Notes under the pieces: generated by a model
The model's input: the letters and a program-made list of their open reading frames with translations, nothing else
The model's database searches: none
What the model was told of the DNA's origin: nothing
Source of the DNA: Opitutia bacterium
Lineage (GTDB): Bacteria; Verrucomicrobiota; Verrucomicrobiia; Opitutales; JANYEO01
NCBI GenBank assembly: GCA_025363025.1
Contig: JANYEO010000101.1
Span: 1-26,542, forward strand
Direction of reading: 5' to 3'
Length of the DNA stretch: 26,542 bases
Program-made: the position numbers and the translations under genes
Shown: positions 1 through 7,505 of the stretch, one piece after another
Layout: each line of letters starts with the position of its first letter
How positions within the stretch are numbered: the stretch's first letter is position 1

Positions 1-1074
1 GAAGCGGCTCAAAATAACGACTACGTAGCGCTCGACTATTATAAAGATGTATCCAGCAACTACCCCGATAGCCCCGATGCACCGGAAGCCCTTTACCGCT
101 CCGCCAAAATCCGCCTAGCGCATAACCAATTTGGTGATGCTTTTTCGTCTTTAGATCAAATCCTAGCCAATTACCCCAGCTACCCGCGTTTTAACGAAGT
201 TGTCCGAGATGAATTTGAAATGGCCACCCAAATGATGGAAGGGGCCCGACCTTATTACTTTGGCGTTATCCCTGGTTTTTTAAATTATGAGAGTGCGGTG
301 GATTACTTCGAAGGGGTTGTCAAAAAAGCGCCCTTTACTGAATATGCCCCTTTGGCCCTCATGAATATTGCCCTCATCGCCGAAAAGCATGGCAAGCCAA
401 CGGATGCGGTGGATGCACTGGATCGCTTAATTAATACTTACCCGAAAAGCGTATTAACCCCCGATGCCTACTTAAAGCTCGCTAACATTTATGCAGACAT
501 GGTGCAAGGACCTGCCTATGACCAAGGCGCCACAAAAGACTCTATCCGGTATTACGAAGACTTTTTAATCCTCTTCCCAAAAAGCGACCACGTGGCCCAG
601 GCAGAAGCAGGCCTCCACGCAATGAAAGATATGTTGGCCAAAAGTAAACTTTACATGGCCAACTTGTACCGCAACCGCCTTAAAGACGATACGGCCGCTC
701 TCGTCTTCTATAACGAAACCATTACAACGGCCCCCAACTCTCCTTCGGCCGATGCCGCCCGCTTAGAAATTACGGGCATCCAAACCGGTGTCCCCCCTCC
801 AGGAACCCCCATTGACTTCCTCTTCACTGAGCGTCAACTATCCTTAAAAGAATACCAAGAGGAATCATACGTCCAGGCGCGTTCAACTGATATCTTTGAA
901 CCCTTCCTAGATGAAGGCCTGCTCGATACCCCAAGCCAAATCATCGAAAGCGCAACCCCCCTTGAAGAAGCCTTAGAAGCCAAAGACCCTTTAGGTGAGC
1001 AAACGAATAAAACTCAGCCAAAGTCCCTAGAAGAAGCGCTCGAAGACTTACCTGTAGCCCCTGTCTCTAAATAA
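1..1074 (+). CDS. bamD: BamD-like outer-membrane assembly lipoprotein (5' partial)
   Basis: The frame is open from the first base, so the gene starts upstream and its signal peptide and lipobox are not visible. The 357 residues present form successive tetratricopeptide-like helical pairs. The repeated pattern is a Tyr-rich helix followed by a turn such as NYPDSPDAPEALY, TYPKSVLTPDAYLKLA or LFPKSDHVAQAEAGL. This is typical of BamD/YfiO, the periplasmic TPR lipoprotein of the BAM complex that inserts beta-barrel proteins into the outer membrane. The last ~70 residues are a low-complexity acidic tail with two similar LEEALE stretches, unlike the compact end of E. coli BamD. It is 47 bases upstream of an LptE-like lipoprotein gene on the same strand, so two envelope-assembly genes probably share a transcript. 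A generic periplasmic TPR protein (YbgF/CpoB type) is the alternative. Confidence 0.72.
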   Translation, partial: EAAQNNDYVALDYYKDVSSNYPDSPDAPEALYRSAKIRLAHNQFGDAFSSLDQILANYPSYPRFNEVVRDEFEMATQMMEGARPYYFGVIPGFLNYESAVDYFEGVVKKAPFTEYAPLALMNIALIAEKHGKPTDAVDALDRLINTYPKSVLTPDAYLKLANIYADMVQGPAYDQGATKDSIRYYEDFLILFPKSDHVAQAEAGLHAMKDMLAKSKLYMANLYRNRLKDDTAALVFYNETITTAPNSPSADAARLEITGIQTGVPPPGTPIDFLFTERQLSLKEYQEESYVQARSTDIFEPFLDEGLLDTPSQIIESATPLEEALEAKDPLGEQTNKTQPKSLEEALEDLPVAPVSK

Positions 1075-1121
1075 AAGCTCTTAAAAGCTCCACTCGGCTA
1101 AAGAAACCATTCTTGTATACC

Positions 1122-1652
1122 ATGTTCCGTTTTACTCACCGTCAGCTTGCTCCTGTTTGGGCTATTTTAGGGCTAACCCTCCTGGGGTTACTTTCCGCCT
1201 GTAGCCACTATTACCTAGGACGCTCGACCCCTCCTCCTTTTAGCACCTTGGCTATTCTGGCGGTAGAAAATGATAGCTTTGCGCCGCAAATACAAGCGGC
1301 TTTAAGCGACCAACTGGTCCGTACCTTCGTCAGTGATGGCACGGTGAAGATTGTACCTGTGGGGGAAGCTGAAGCCACCCTCAGTGTCATAGTCACAAAC
1401 TTCGACCAATCATTAAGTGCTACCAGGGAAAGCGATACCGCCCTGGCACGCTCCTACGATTTAACCCTTGTAGCGGTTTGCACTTTGGTAAACAATCAAA
1501 CGCACACAACCCTGCTTGACCAAGCCCTCGTCAGCACGACCTTGAATTTACAAGTAGAGAGCAATTTTATCGATGTGCAGTACCAAGCAATGCCGGCTTT
1601 AGCTAGAAACTTGGCTCAAAAAATCCGAGACCGCATTTTAAACGCTTGGTAA
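1122..1652 (+). CDS. lptE: LptE-like LPS-assembly lipoprotein
   Basis: This is a 176-residue exported lipoprotein. The N-terminus has basic residues, a hydrophobic stretch (VWAILGLTLLGLL) and a lipobox LLSAC with the acylated Cys at residue 27, followed by SHYY. The body has the plan of the LptE / 'LPS assembly lipoprotein' family: a short proline-rich segment, a strand with an Asn-containing turn (LAILAVENDS), a helix FAPQIQAALSDQL, then strands and a C-terminal helix. LptE plugs LptD in the outer membrane and assists LPS export; that role is inferred from the family. I chose the ATG at 1122. A TTG at 1113 adds only three residues, and neither has a clear Shine-Dalgarno. The gene sits between bamD and rpe, with rpe starting at once or overlapping. 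Sequence conservation in this family is weak, so the name rests on lipobox, size and context. Confidence 0.6.
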   Translation: MFRFTHRQLAPVWAILGLTLLGLLSACSHYYLGRSTPPPFSTLAILAVENDSFAPQIQAALSDQLVRTFVSDGTVKIVPVGEAEATLSVIVTNFDQSLSATRESDTALARSYDLTLVAVCTLVNNQTHTTLLDQALVSTTLNLQVESNFIDVQYQAMPALARNLAQKIRDRILNAW

Positions 1653-1672
1653 AGCTCTCTAGCCCCTGCCCC

Positions 1673-2332
1673 GTGAGCCCCCTCCACCAAAACATCTTAG
1701 CCCCTTCTCTGCTCGCGGGGGACCATGCAGCTTTAGGCGAAAGCGCTCTCCATATTGAACAAGCAGGCCTCAAATGGATACACCTGGATATTATGGATGC
1801 CCATTTTGTCCCCAATTTGTCTTTTGGCCCACAACTATTAAAAGACCTCCGCAGTAAAGTAGGCCTCTTCTTTGACACCCATTTAATGCTCGATGAACCC
1901 CACCGCTACATCGATGCCTTCATCGATGCAGGGGCGCAAAATGTAACGATCCACGTTGAGCCCCACTACCCAATTAAAGAAACCTTAGCTAAAATCCGGG
2001 CCAGAGGATGTGGAGTTGGGCTTGCTTTAAACCCAGGCACACCGGCCGAAGCGGTAAAACCGTTTTTAAGCGACGTAGACCTCATCCTCGCGATGACCGT
2101 ACAACCTGGCTTTGGCGGGCAAGCCTTCAGAGAAGATGTCTTACCTAAAATTGCCCAGCTCCACACGTGGCGGGTAGAGGGGAATTTGTCTTACCGATTA
2201 CAAGTCGACGGGGGGATTGATACACTGAGCGGGCCCCGTTGCCAAGCCATGGGCGCGGATACTTTTGTTGTAGGGAACGCTTTCTTTAAAGCCAAAGACC
2301 TACAAGGCGTATTAAATACTTTTAAGGCTTAA
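1673..2332 (+). CDS. rpe: Ribulose-phosphate 3-epimerase
   Basis: Interconverts D-ribulose 5-phosphate and D-xylulose 5-phosphate in the pentose phosphate pathway (cytosolic, TIM barrel, metal dependent). Family landmarks appear in order: ILAPSLLAGD near the N-terminus, the metal-ligand segment HLDIMDAHFVPNLSFGP, FDTHLM, the strand NVTIHVEP, ALNPGTP, the flexible loop MTVQPGFGGQAF, the metal/phosphate strand QVDGGID and the phosphate-binding VVGNAFF near the end. Length (219 residues) is standard. I chose the GTG at 1673 because it leaves the usual short leader before the first strand. A TTG at 1646 would overlap lptE by 7 bases and add nine residues without homology. The stop codon lies 3 bases before the left end of a MITE-like element, which separates the gene from the convergent uvrC. 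Confidence 0.95.
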   Translation: MSPLHQNILAPSLLAGDHAALGESALHIEQAGLKWIHLDIMDAHFVPNLSFGPQLLKDLRSKVGLFFDTHLMLDEPHRYIDAFIDAGAQNVTIHVEPHYPIKETLAKIRARGCGVGLALNPGTPAEAVKPFLSDVDLILAMTVQPGFGGQAFREDVLPKIAQLHTWRVEGNLSYRLQVDGGIDTLSGPRCQAMGADTFVVGNAFFKAKDLQGVLNTFKA

Positions 2333-2335
2333 GGT

Positions 2336-2532
2336 GAGACCGCTGCATAATAGCAATTTTCAACAAAACACACACTATTTGATGTTTTTAAACACTCGGG
2401 ATTATTTAGAGACCGCATGCAGAATGCCTTAATTTTGAAGAACTTGCAAGACGGAGCGACGAATGTACAGAAGGTACTTGAGGAGCAACAACACCGCAAG
2501 AATTCAAAAGAAAGGTATTCTGCAGCGGTCTC
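2336..2532 (+). mobile_element. MITE-like repeat, copy 1 (197 bp, 5-bp target duplication AAGGT)
   Basis: The ends are inverted repeats: gagaccgctgcataat at 2336-2351 and attctgcagcggtctc at 2517-2532 (15 of 16 positions complementary). The element is flanked by the identical 5-mer AAGGT at 2331-2335 and 2533-2537, a target-site duplication. An internal end-like sequence at 2409-2428 (gagaccgcatgcagaat...) also pairs with the right end, with one bulged base. Between the internal end and the right end lies a conserved core of about 90 bp, shared with the other three copies and containing GTAC-N5-GTAC. It has no transposase-sized ORF, so it would have to move by a transposase encoded elsewhere. 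It sits between the convergent stops of rpe and uvrC. The first base of the uvrC stop (complement TTA at 2537) belongs to the right-hand duplication. Confidence 0.88.
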
Positions 2533-2536
2533 AAGG

Positions 2537-3985
2537 TTATTTAGGAACACGAAGCCCTGTATACAAGATTTCAGCCAATTTAGGCCCGATACCGGGAGCA
2601 GCAGCGAGCGCAGCTTTGTCTGCAGCTTGAATATTATCTAGGGTTTTAAAATACTGAAGAAGCATCAACCGCTTCTTTGGGCCCAAACCAGGGATGGTGT
2701 CTAAAACAGATTCCCGTATTTTTTTGCTCCTCAAATCTGCATTATACCGATTTGCAAACCGGTGAGCTTCATCTCTCACCCTTTGAAGCAAGCGTAAACC
2801 CGGATGACGCAGGGGCAGCTTAAGGGTTCGCCCATCAGAAAAAACGAGCGTCTCCTCCTTTTTTGCAAGCCCAACCAAAAAAGGAGGCGTCAAATTTAAC
2901 ACTGCAAAAGCTGTAAGTGCCGCATTGACTTGCCCCAGCCCCCCATCAATTAAAATGAGATCTGGAAAAGCCTTCCCTTCCGTTGATAAGCGATGGTACC
3001 GCCGCGCTACCACTTCGGCCATAGACCGAAAATCATCATTACCTTCAAACGATTGTATTTTGTAACGACGGTATTGTGCCTTCACGGCTACGCCTCGCGC
3101 AAAATAAACCATTGAGGCAACGGTAAACGTCCCAGAAATATGAGAAATATCAAACCCTTCTATAACCTGAGGCAAGGTTGCTAACCCAAGTGCCGCTTGA
3201 AGGCCTACTAACGCCGCCTCGTCTGCTCCCCCTGGCAGACCCATGGGTTCTCTTTTAAAGCGCCGTGTAGGGCTAAGGGTATCTTCCAGTGCAAAGAGTT
3301 GATCGCGCAATTGGGCGGCTTTCTCATAATCTTGCGCAGCAGCAGCAAGGGCCATAGCAGCTCTGACTTCTTCGCGGTACGCCTTTGTCTTGCCTTCCAG
3401 AAACAAGCAAGCGGCCTCCACCTGCTGACGATACTCAGACTGTGTTACCTGATTAACAGGACCATATAACTCTCCACGAATATCGTCATAAAGTTGATAA
3501 GAGCCATCTGCCAGGGGCTTCGGATGCGTATCCCCTAGTAAGACTCCTAAACGCTTTCGCAAGTCTTTTAACAAGGCGCGAATAGCCCCTGAGTGGGCAA
3601 ACGGGCCAAAATAACGCGCCCCATCTTCTAAACGGTTCCGCACTAAACGGAATTGAGGCATTTCAGCCTGAAGGTTGACCTTTACAAGCAAGAAACGTTT
3701 ATCATCCCTCAAATCTGTATTATACTTAGGGCGCCAATCTTTAATAAGCTTACTCTCGAGTAGCAAAGCCTCTGCTTCCGAACGAACCACAAGCCAGTCA
3801 ACTTCCGCCACGAGCTCTAGCATAGCCTCTACCTTGGGCTGAGCTATTGATGGACGCCGCCCCGGTTGAAAGTAACTGGAAACCCGCTTTTTCAAATCTT
3901 TAGCTTTACCCACATATAGAATATGTCCAAAACGATCCTTCATCCAGTAAACACCTGGCTTTGAGGGAAGATTTTCAAGCTTCAT
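2537..3985 (-). CDS. uvrC: UvrABC excinuclease subunit C, cysteine-poor form
   Basis: UvrC makes both incisions in nucleotide excision repair. Domains seen in order: the GIY-YIG nuclease (residues 10-90: GVYWM, ILYVGKAKDLKKRV, metal-binding Glu in LLLESKLIKDWRPKYN); a linker (about 140-180); the UvrB-binding coiled coil (about 205-237, AAQDYEKAAQLRDQL); the RNase-H-like C-nuclease (EGFDISH near 277, LILIDGGLGQ near 343, RDEAHRF near 404); and tandem helix-hairpin-helix repeats at the end (IPGLGPKKR, APGIGPKLA). At 482 residues it is shorter than E. coli UvrC (about 610). The linker that carries four cysteines binding a [4Fe-4S] cluster in many UvrC proteins has none here; the only Cys in the protein is residue 193. 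Catalytic residues of both nucleases look intact. It is divergent from cinA across a 163-bp intergenic region in which I see no clear promoter. Confidence 0.96.
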   Translation of the reverse strand: MKLENLPSKPGVYWMKDRFGHILYVGKAKDLKKRVSSYFQPGRRPSIAQPKVEAMLELVAEVDWLVVRSEAEALLLESKLIKDWRPKYNTDLRDDKRFLLVKVNLQAEMPQFRLVRNRLEDGARYFGPFAHSGAIRALLKDLRKRLGVLLGDTHPKPLADGSYQLYDDIRGELYGPVNQVTQSEYRQQVEAACLFLEGKTKAYREEVRAAMALAAAAQDYEKAAQLRDQLFALEDTLSPTRRFKREPMGLPGGADEAALVGLQAALGLATLPQVIEGFDISHISGTFTVASMVYFARGVAVKAQYRRYKIQSFEGNDDFRSMAEVVARRYHRLSTEGKAFPDLILIDGGLGQVNAALTAFAVLNLTPPFLVGLAKKEETLVFSDGRTLKLPLRHPGLRLLQRVRDEAHRFANRYNADLRSKKIRESVLDTIPGLGPKKRLMLLQYFKTLDNIQAADKAALAAAPGIGPKLAEILYTGLRVPK

Positions 3986-4148
3986 AGCTTATTTAATAAC
4001 AATAACGCGTGAAAATGAAAAATGAAAAGTGGTTTGCTAGCACACAAACAGCAATTCACCGCATTTCGCCTTGGCCTTTTTGATAAAAAACATCAGGATA
4101 TACATCTCTGTCACGCCTAACGCCGCTTATTAGCCCCTTGTCCTTCCC

Positions 4149-5405
4149 ATGCCTGCCCCCCTTCGCATTGCAGTCATCCACACAGGAGACGAACTCCTCC
4201 TTGGGCTTCAGCTAAATAGGCACCTGCTATATTTAGGCGAACAATTTGTCCGCCATGGTGTTCAGATTGACCAAGCTATTGTAGTAGGAGACTCTATAGC
4301 AGCCATTACCACGGCCTTTCACCGAGCCTGGGCAGAAGCGAACATCGTTATCACAACAGGCGGTCTTGGCCCCACCTTGGATGACAATACAAAAGAAGCC
4401 GTAGCAGAGGCCCTTGGGCTCTCTTTAGACTATGACCTAGACATAGAGGCCAACATTGCCCAACACTTGGCCAAAGAAGGGCAAACACTCAACGATTTAG
4501 GGAAAAAACAATGCTATAAACCCAGTGGATTTGAAACCCTAAAAAACCCAGTTGGCACCGCCCCTGGGCTATGGTTTACCCAGAACAATCGCCACCTCAT
4601 CCTTTTACCAGGCCCTACACAAGAACTGCAGGCTATTTTTGAAGACAGCGTCTTGCCCCGCTTAAAACAGGCAGGGCTCCTCGAAAATAAACCGAGCTTT
4701 CTCTCATTTAAAACAGCGGGTATACCAGAAGTTGAGCTGGCAGCGCTATTAAAACCATTACTAGACAGCCATGCTGGCCTAGGAGTGGCCTATTGCGCAC
4801 ATCTTGACCAAGTAGACGTTCGACTACACCCAGGCCCAAGCAACCTCTCCTGGGCACAATTAGAAAAAATTCTAGAAACCTGCCAAAAGGCATTAGGGGA
4901 AGACTTCCTGGGAGTAGGCGATATTTCCTTGCCTCAAAATGTCCTACAGCTACTTCAAGGTAAAACAGCAAGCCTCAGTGTAGCCGAATCTTGCACAGGC
5001 GGTTTATTGGCACATACGCTCACAGATATTCCTGGAGCCTCAAAGCATTTTGCAGGGGGCGTTGTTTGCTATAACAACGATATGAAGATTGAGCTTTTAG
5101 GCGTACCCGAAGCCCTCCTTTTGCAACATGGAGCTGTAAGTGCTGAAGTAGCTGTAGCCATGGCCGCAGGAGTGGCAGAAAGGTTCTCAACCCCCTATGC
5201 CCTGAGTACTACGGGCTTTGCAGGACCTGAAGGAGGCTCCGCTGAAATGCCCGTCGGAACCGTCTTTATCGGGTATTATGCGCCGACAGGGATATGGGCC
5301 AGGCGGCTCTACTTCCCCCAATCTCGCCGGATTATCAAAGAACGGGCGACGTATGCCGCGCTCGACTGGATCCGCCGAGAACTTCTTACAGAAAACCCAA
5401 ACTAA
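4149..5405 (+). CDS. cinA: CinA family protein / nicotinamide-nucleotide amidohydrolase
   Basis: Two-domain CinA of standard length (418 residues). The N-terminal MoaB/MogA-like domain has HTGDELLLG near residue 11 and TTGGLGPTLDD near 69, which in this family belongs to the COG1058 ADP-ribose pyrophosphatase-type domain. The C-terminal PncC domain begins near residue 255. It has the catalytic segment SVAESCTGGLLAHTLTDIPG, the FAGGVVCYNNDMK segment, TTGFAGPEGG and PVGTVFIGY. PncC deamidates nicotinamide mononucleotide to nicotinic acid mononucleotide in pyridine-nucleotide recycling; CinA is also historically linked to competence. It is followed after 55 bases by holA on the same strand, so the two may be co-transcribed. 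The ATG at 4149 gives the expected N-terminus but has no recognisable Shine-Dalgarno. Confidence 0.93.
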   Translation: MPAPLRIAVIHTGDELLLGLQLNRHLLYLGEQFVRHGVQIDQAIVVGDSIAAITTAFHRAWAEANIVITTGGLGPTLDDNTKEAVAEALGLSLDYDLDIEANIAQHLAKEGQTLNDLGKKQCYKPSGFETLKNPVGTAPGLWFTQNNRHLILLPGPTQELQAIFEDSVLPRLKQAGLLENKPSFLSFKTAGIPEVELAALLKPLLDSHAGLGVAYCAHLDQVDVRLHPGPSNLSWAQLEKILETCQKALGEDFLGVGDISLPQNVLQLLQGKTASLSVAESCTGGLLAHTLTDIPGASKHFAGGVVCYNNDMKIELLGVPEALLLQHGAVSAEVAVAMAAGVAERFSTPYALSTTGFAGPEGGSAEMPVGTVFIGYYAPTGIWARRLYFPQSRRIIKERATYAALDWIRRELLTENPN

Positions 5406-5460
5406 GGGAGAGAAACCCGGGCTTGCGGACTTGCCTGAATAATGGCTAATAAAGAACGAT

Positions 5461-6546
5461 ATGACAACCGCGCCCAAATCTTTTTTCTTTATTTCAGGTG
5501 ATGATGACTTTTTAGTACATCGCCAAGGTGAGGCACTGTTTGAAGCAAAAGCACAAGGGCTCGATGCTTATGCAAAAGAAATTATAGAGGGAAGTGCTCA
5601 AAATGTCGGCGAAGCAGAGAGGGCCATCACCCACTTCATCCAAGCGGTCGAAACCCGCGGGCTTTTTAGTGATCAAAAAGTTGTCTGGTTTAAAGGGGTA
5701 AATTTTCTGGGGGACAACGTCACAGGACGTGCAGAAGGAACAAAAGCGGCGGTTGAGACACTTCTGCAATGTTTAAAGCGACTAAACCCAACAGATGTGA
5801 AGGTTATTATTACCGCCTTCCCGGTTGATCGCCGTCGCAAGGAATATAAAACACTCGAGGCCTTGGGCGATAGCCGACACTTAGAAGGGGGTAAAGACGA
5901 GGCGCAGACAACCAACCTCCTCACCCAAGAGGCACAAGCCCTCGGCGTGACGCTCTCAACAGAAGCGGCTCTAGCGTTAGCCAACCGCGTACATGGGCAC
6001 ACCCGTATGGCCCTGGGAGAGCTTAAAAAATTGGCCACTTTTATCGGCCCAGGTGGTAATATTACTCCGTCCCTTATTGATACCCTCGTCCCTGCATTTG
6101 GTGATATTGACTTCTTCCACGCGGCCGAGGCTTTCTTTACCGAACGCTTGCCTGCGGCCCTAGCAGCCCTAAAGGAACACTGCTTTGTACACAAAGAAGT
6201 ACGCCCCCTTTTAAGCGCCCTCCAAAGCCGTACCCGCTTATTAATCCAACTCAAAGCCTTGATGGATGCGGGGAAAATTAATGCACGCTCGCGGGGGATA
6301 GACAAAAGTGCCTTAGATACAGCAGCAGAACATTATGCCTTTCCGCAGGGAGAAAAAAGTACTTTAAATGTCTTTTCTCAAAACCCCTGGTATTTAGGCA
6401 AACTTGCAGGCGCCCTCTCTCAATTAACTTTAAAACAACTCGTTGATTATCAATTACTCTTCCTCCGCGCTTTTGAAGAATTACTAGATACCCCCAATGA
6501 AGCGGCCGCCGTCATGGAGCGGCTCTATGTACGAGCCCTCACCTAA
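5461..6546 (+). CDS. holA: DNA polymerase III subunit delta
   Basis: The 361-residue protein has the delta-subunit plan. The N-terminal AAA+-like fold opens with FFFISGDDDFLVHRQGEALFE and includes KVVWFKGVNFLG and VKVIITAFPVDRRRKE. A lid domain follows (LTQEAQALGVTLSTEAALAL, ALGELKKLATFIG), then the C-terminal collar helices (FGDIDFFHAAEAFF, RPLLSALQSRTRLLIQLKAL, LVDYQLLFLRAFEELLD). Delta is the wrench of the clamp loader: it opens the beta clamp and loads it on primed DNA. No P-loop is expected in delta, and none is seen. The alpha subunit (dnaE) is in the same window on the other strand. The TAA stop overlaps the first bases of the AAAAC duplication that flanks MITE copy 2. Confidence 0.9.
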   Translation: MTTAPKSFFFISGDDDFLVHRQGEALFEAKAQGLDAYAKEIIEGSAQNVGEAERAITHFIQAVETRGLFSDQKVVWFKGVNFLGDNVTGRAEGTKAAVETLLQCLKRLNPTDVKVIITAFPVDRRRKEYKTLEALGDSRHLEGGKDEAQTTNLLTQEAQALGVTLSTEAALALANRVHGHTRMALGELKKLATFIGPGGNITPSLIDTLVPAFGDIDFFHAAEAFFTERLPAALAALKEHCFVHKEVRPLLSALQSRTRLLIQLKALMDAGKINARSRGIDKSALDTAAEHYAFPQGEKSTLNVFSQNPWYLGKLAGALSQLTLKQLVDYQLLFLRAFEELLDTPNEAAAVMERLYVRALT

Positions 6547-6549
6547 AAC

Positions 6550-6745
6550 AAGACCGCTGCATAATAGCTTATTAAAGCGAATAGTCATTATTTTCAGATT
6601 TTTTATTGCTGGAATTATTGAAAAGCCGATTGCAGAATGCTTTGATTTTAAGGAATTTGTAGGACGAAGCGACGAATGTACAGACGGTACTTGAGGAGCG
6701 ACAACCGACCAAAAACTTAAAAGAAATGCATTCTGCAGCGGCATC
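6550..6745 (+). mobile_element. MITE-like repeat, copy 2 (196 bp, 5-bp target duplication AAAAC)
   Basis: Same element as the copy at 2336. The left end aagaccgctgcataat (6550-6565) and right end attctgcagcggcatc (6730-6745) are an imperfect inverted repeat of about 12 of 16. Exact AAAAC repeats flank it at 6545-6549 and 6746-6750. The internal end-like segment gccgattgcagaatgc (about 6626-6641) pairs with the right end over its last ten bases, with a further GCCG/CGGC block. The element lies between the convergent stops of holA and the GmhB-like gene. The gmhB stop (complement TCA at 6744-6746) is built from the last two element bases plus the first base of the duplication. A 87-residue ORF runs on the complement of the element, but it merely translates the repeat and flanking DNA. 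Confidence 0.87.
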
Positions 6746-7250
6746 AAAACAGCGTTGCTAGAAATGCAGGTAAATCCGGAAAAGATTGCCCTTCTCCTGC
6801 CAACTCGAACTGCGCACCAACCGCTACGGCGTTAATATGAGCTGCATGGGCTGCCTCCACATCTGAAGGAGCATCCCCCACCATATAACACTCCGCAGGA
6901 TTAAGCTTATGAGCGGCGATCATTTCTAATATAAAACGGGGCGAAGGTTTACGATAAAGGGACGGAACATCTGGAGCCTCGGGCGCAATACACAGAGCAG
7001 TGAAGCCCGGTGAGGGCAATTCTAAGAGCTCTAGCATACGTGCATTACAATGCTCAACAGCCTCCATAGTAAACCAACCACGCCCCACCCCTGATTGATT
7101 CGTCAAAAGAAACAACAAAAACCCTTTCTTTAACGCGTGCTGCAAGGCTGCCTTCACCCCCGGCAAAAGCTCCACCTGGGCAGGATCCGACAAATAAGGA
7201 ATGTGCCGAATAAGGGTACCATCCCGATCCAAAAACAATGCAATACTCAT
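6744..7250 (-). CDS. HAD-IIIA phosphatase, GmhB-like (heptose bisphosphate / histidinol phosphate type)
   Basis: A 168-residue HAD phosphatase. Motif I is FLDRDGTL, with nucleophile Asp8 and acid/base Asp10. Motif II is LLTNQSGVGRG near residue 49, a conserved Lys lies in YRKPSPRF near 101, and motif IV is MVGDAPSD near 123. This matches the GmhB / HisB-N subfamily; GmhB removes the 7-phosphate from D-glycero-D-manno-heptose 1,7-bisphosphate for LPS core heptose synthesis. The zinc loop normal in GmhB (Cys-x-His ... Cys-x-Cys before the RKP motif) is missing: only Cys87 is present. Substrate assignment is therefore uncertain. I chose the ATG at 7250 because it places the nucleophile at the usual distance. 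An upstream ATG at 7310 adds 20 residues, the first few of which fall in MITE copy 3. The stop codon was apparently created by insertion of MITE copy 2. Confidence 0.8.
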   Translation of the reverse strand: MSIALFLDRDGTLIRHIPYLSDPAQVELLPGVKAALQHALKKGFLLFLLTNQSGVGRGWFTMEAVEHCNARMLELLELPSPGFTALCIAPEAPDVPSLYRKPSPRFILEMIAAHKLNPAECYMVGDAPSDVEAAHAAHINAVAVGAQFELAGEGQSFPDLPAFLATLF

Positions 7251-7294
7251 AGAAAGAAAGTATAAGAATAACTCAAAAAAGGCGCTATCATTAT

Positions 7295-7505
7295 AAGGCC
7301 CCCGCGCCATGGCTTATTAAAACAAAAAGCCATTATTTTAAAGTTTTCTATCACTACGATTATTTAGAGGCCGATTGCAAAAGACCGTCGGCGGAATGCC
7401 TTTATTTTGAGAAATTTGTAGGGCGAAGTGACGAGTGTACATACAGTACTCGAGGAACAACAACCGACCAAAAACTCAAAAGAAAGATATTCTGTCGATG
7501 GTCTT
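7295..7505 (+). mobile_element. MITE-like repeat, copy 3 (about 211 bp, diverged ends)
   Basis: Most diverged copy, and the only one between two same-strand genes (gmhB-like and guaB). The left 20 bases from 7296 align without gaps to the left end of copy 2 (13 of 20 identical), and the core from about 7395 is clearly shared (gaatgcctttattttgag, gtgtacatacagtactcgag). Relative to the others it has about 14 extra bases at the internal end (aaagaccgtcggcggaat, 7380-7397). That segment pairs with the right end (attctgtcgatggtcttt, 7489-7506) at all 18 positions if G-T/U pairs count, whereas the outer left end no longer pairs well. I found no convincing target duplication. The right edge reaches the guaB stop codon (complement TTA at 7505-7507). 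Left boundary uncertain by a few bases. Confidence 0.72.

Noticed and set aside
1071..1098. Direct repeat AAAAGCTC (twice within about 20 bases) between bamD and lptE as a possible regulatory site.
   Set aside because: Two short copies in an AT-rich spacer; no symmetry or promoter context, likely chance.
5673..6305. A 210-residue ORF antisense to holA.
   Set aside because: Arg/Ser/Ala-rich shadow of a well-supported gene, with no motif and no initiation signal.
6484..6747. Small ORFs on the complement of the repeats (also 12703-13026 and 2329-2550) giving similar peptides.
   Set aside because: They start in one gene, cross the repeat and end in another. The similarity follows from the shared nucleotide repeat, and stop positions differ between copies.
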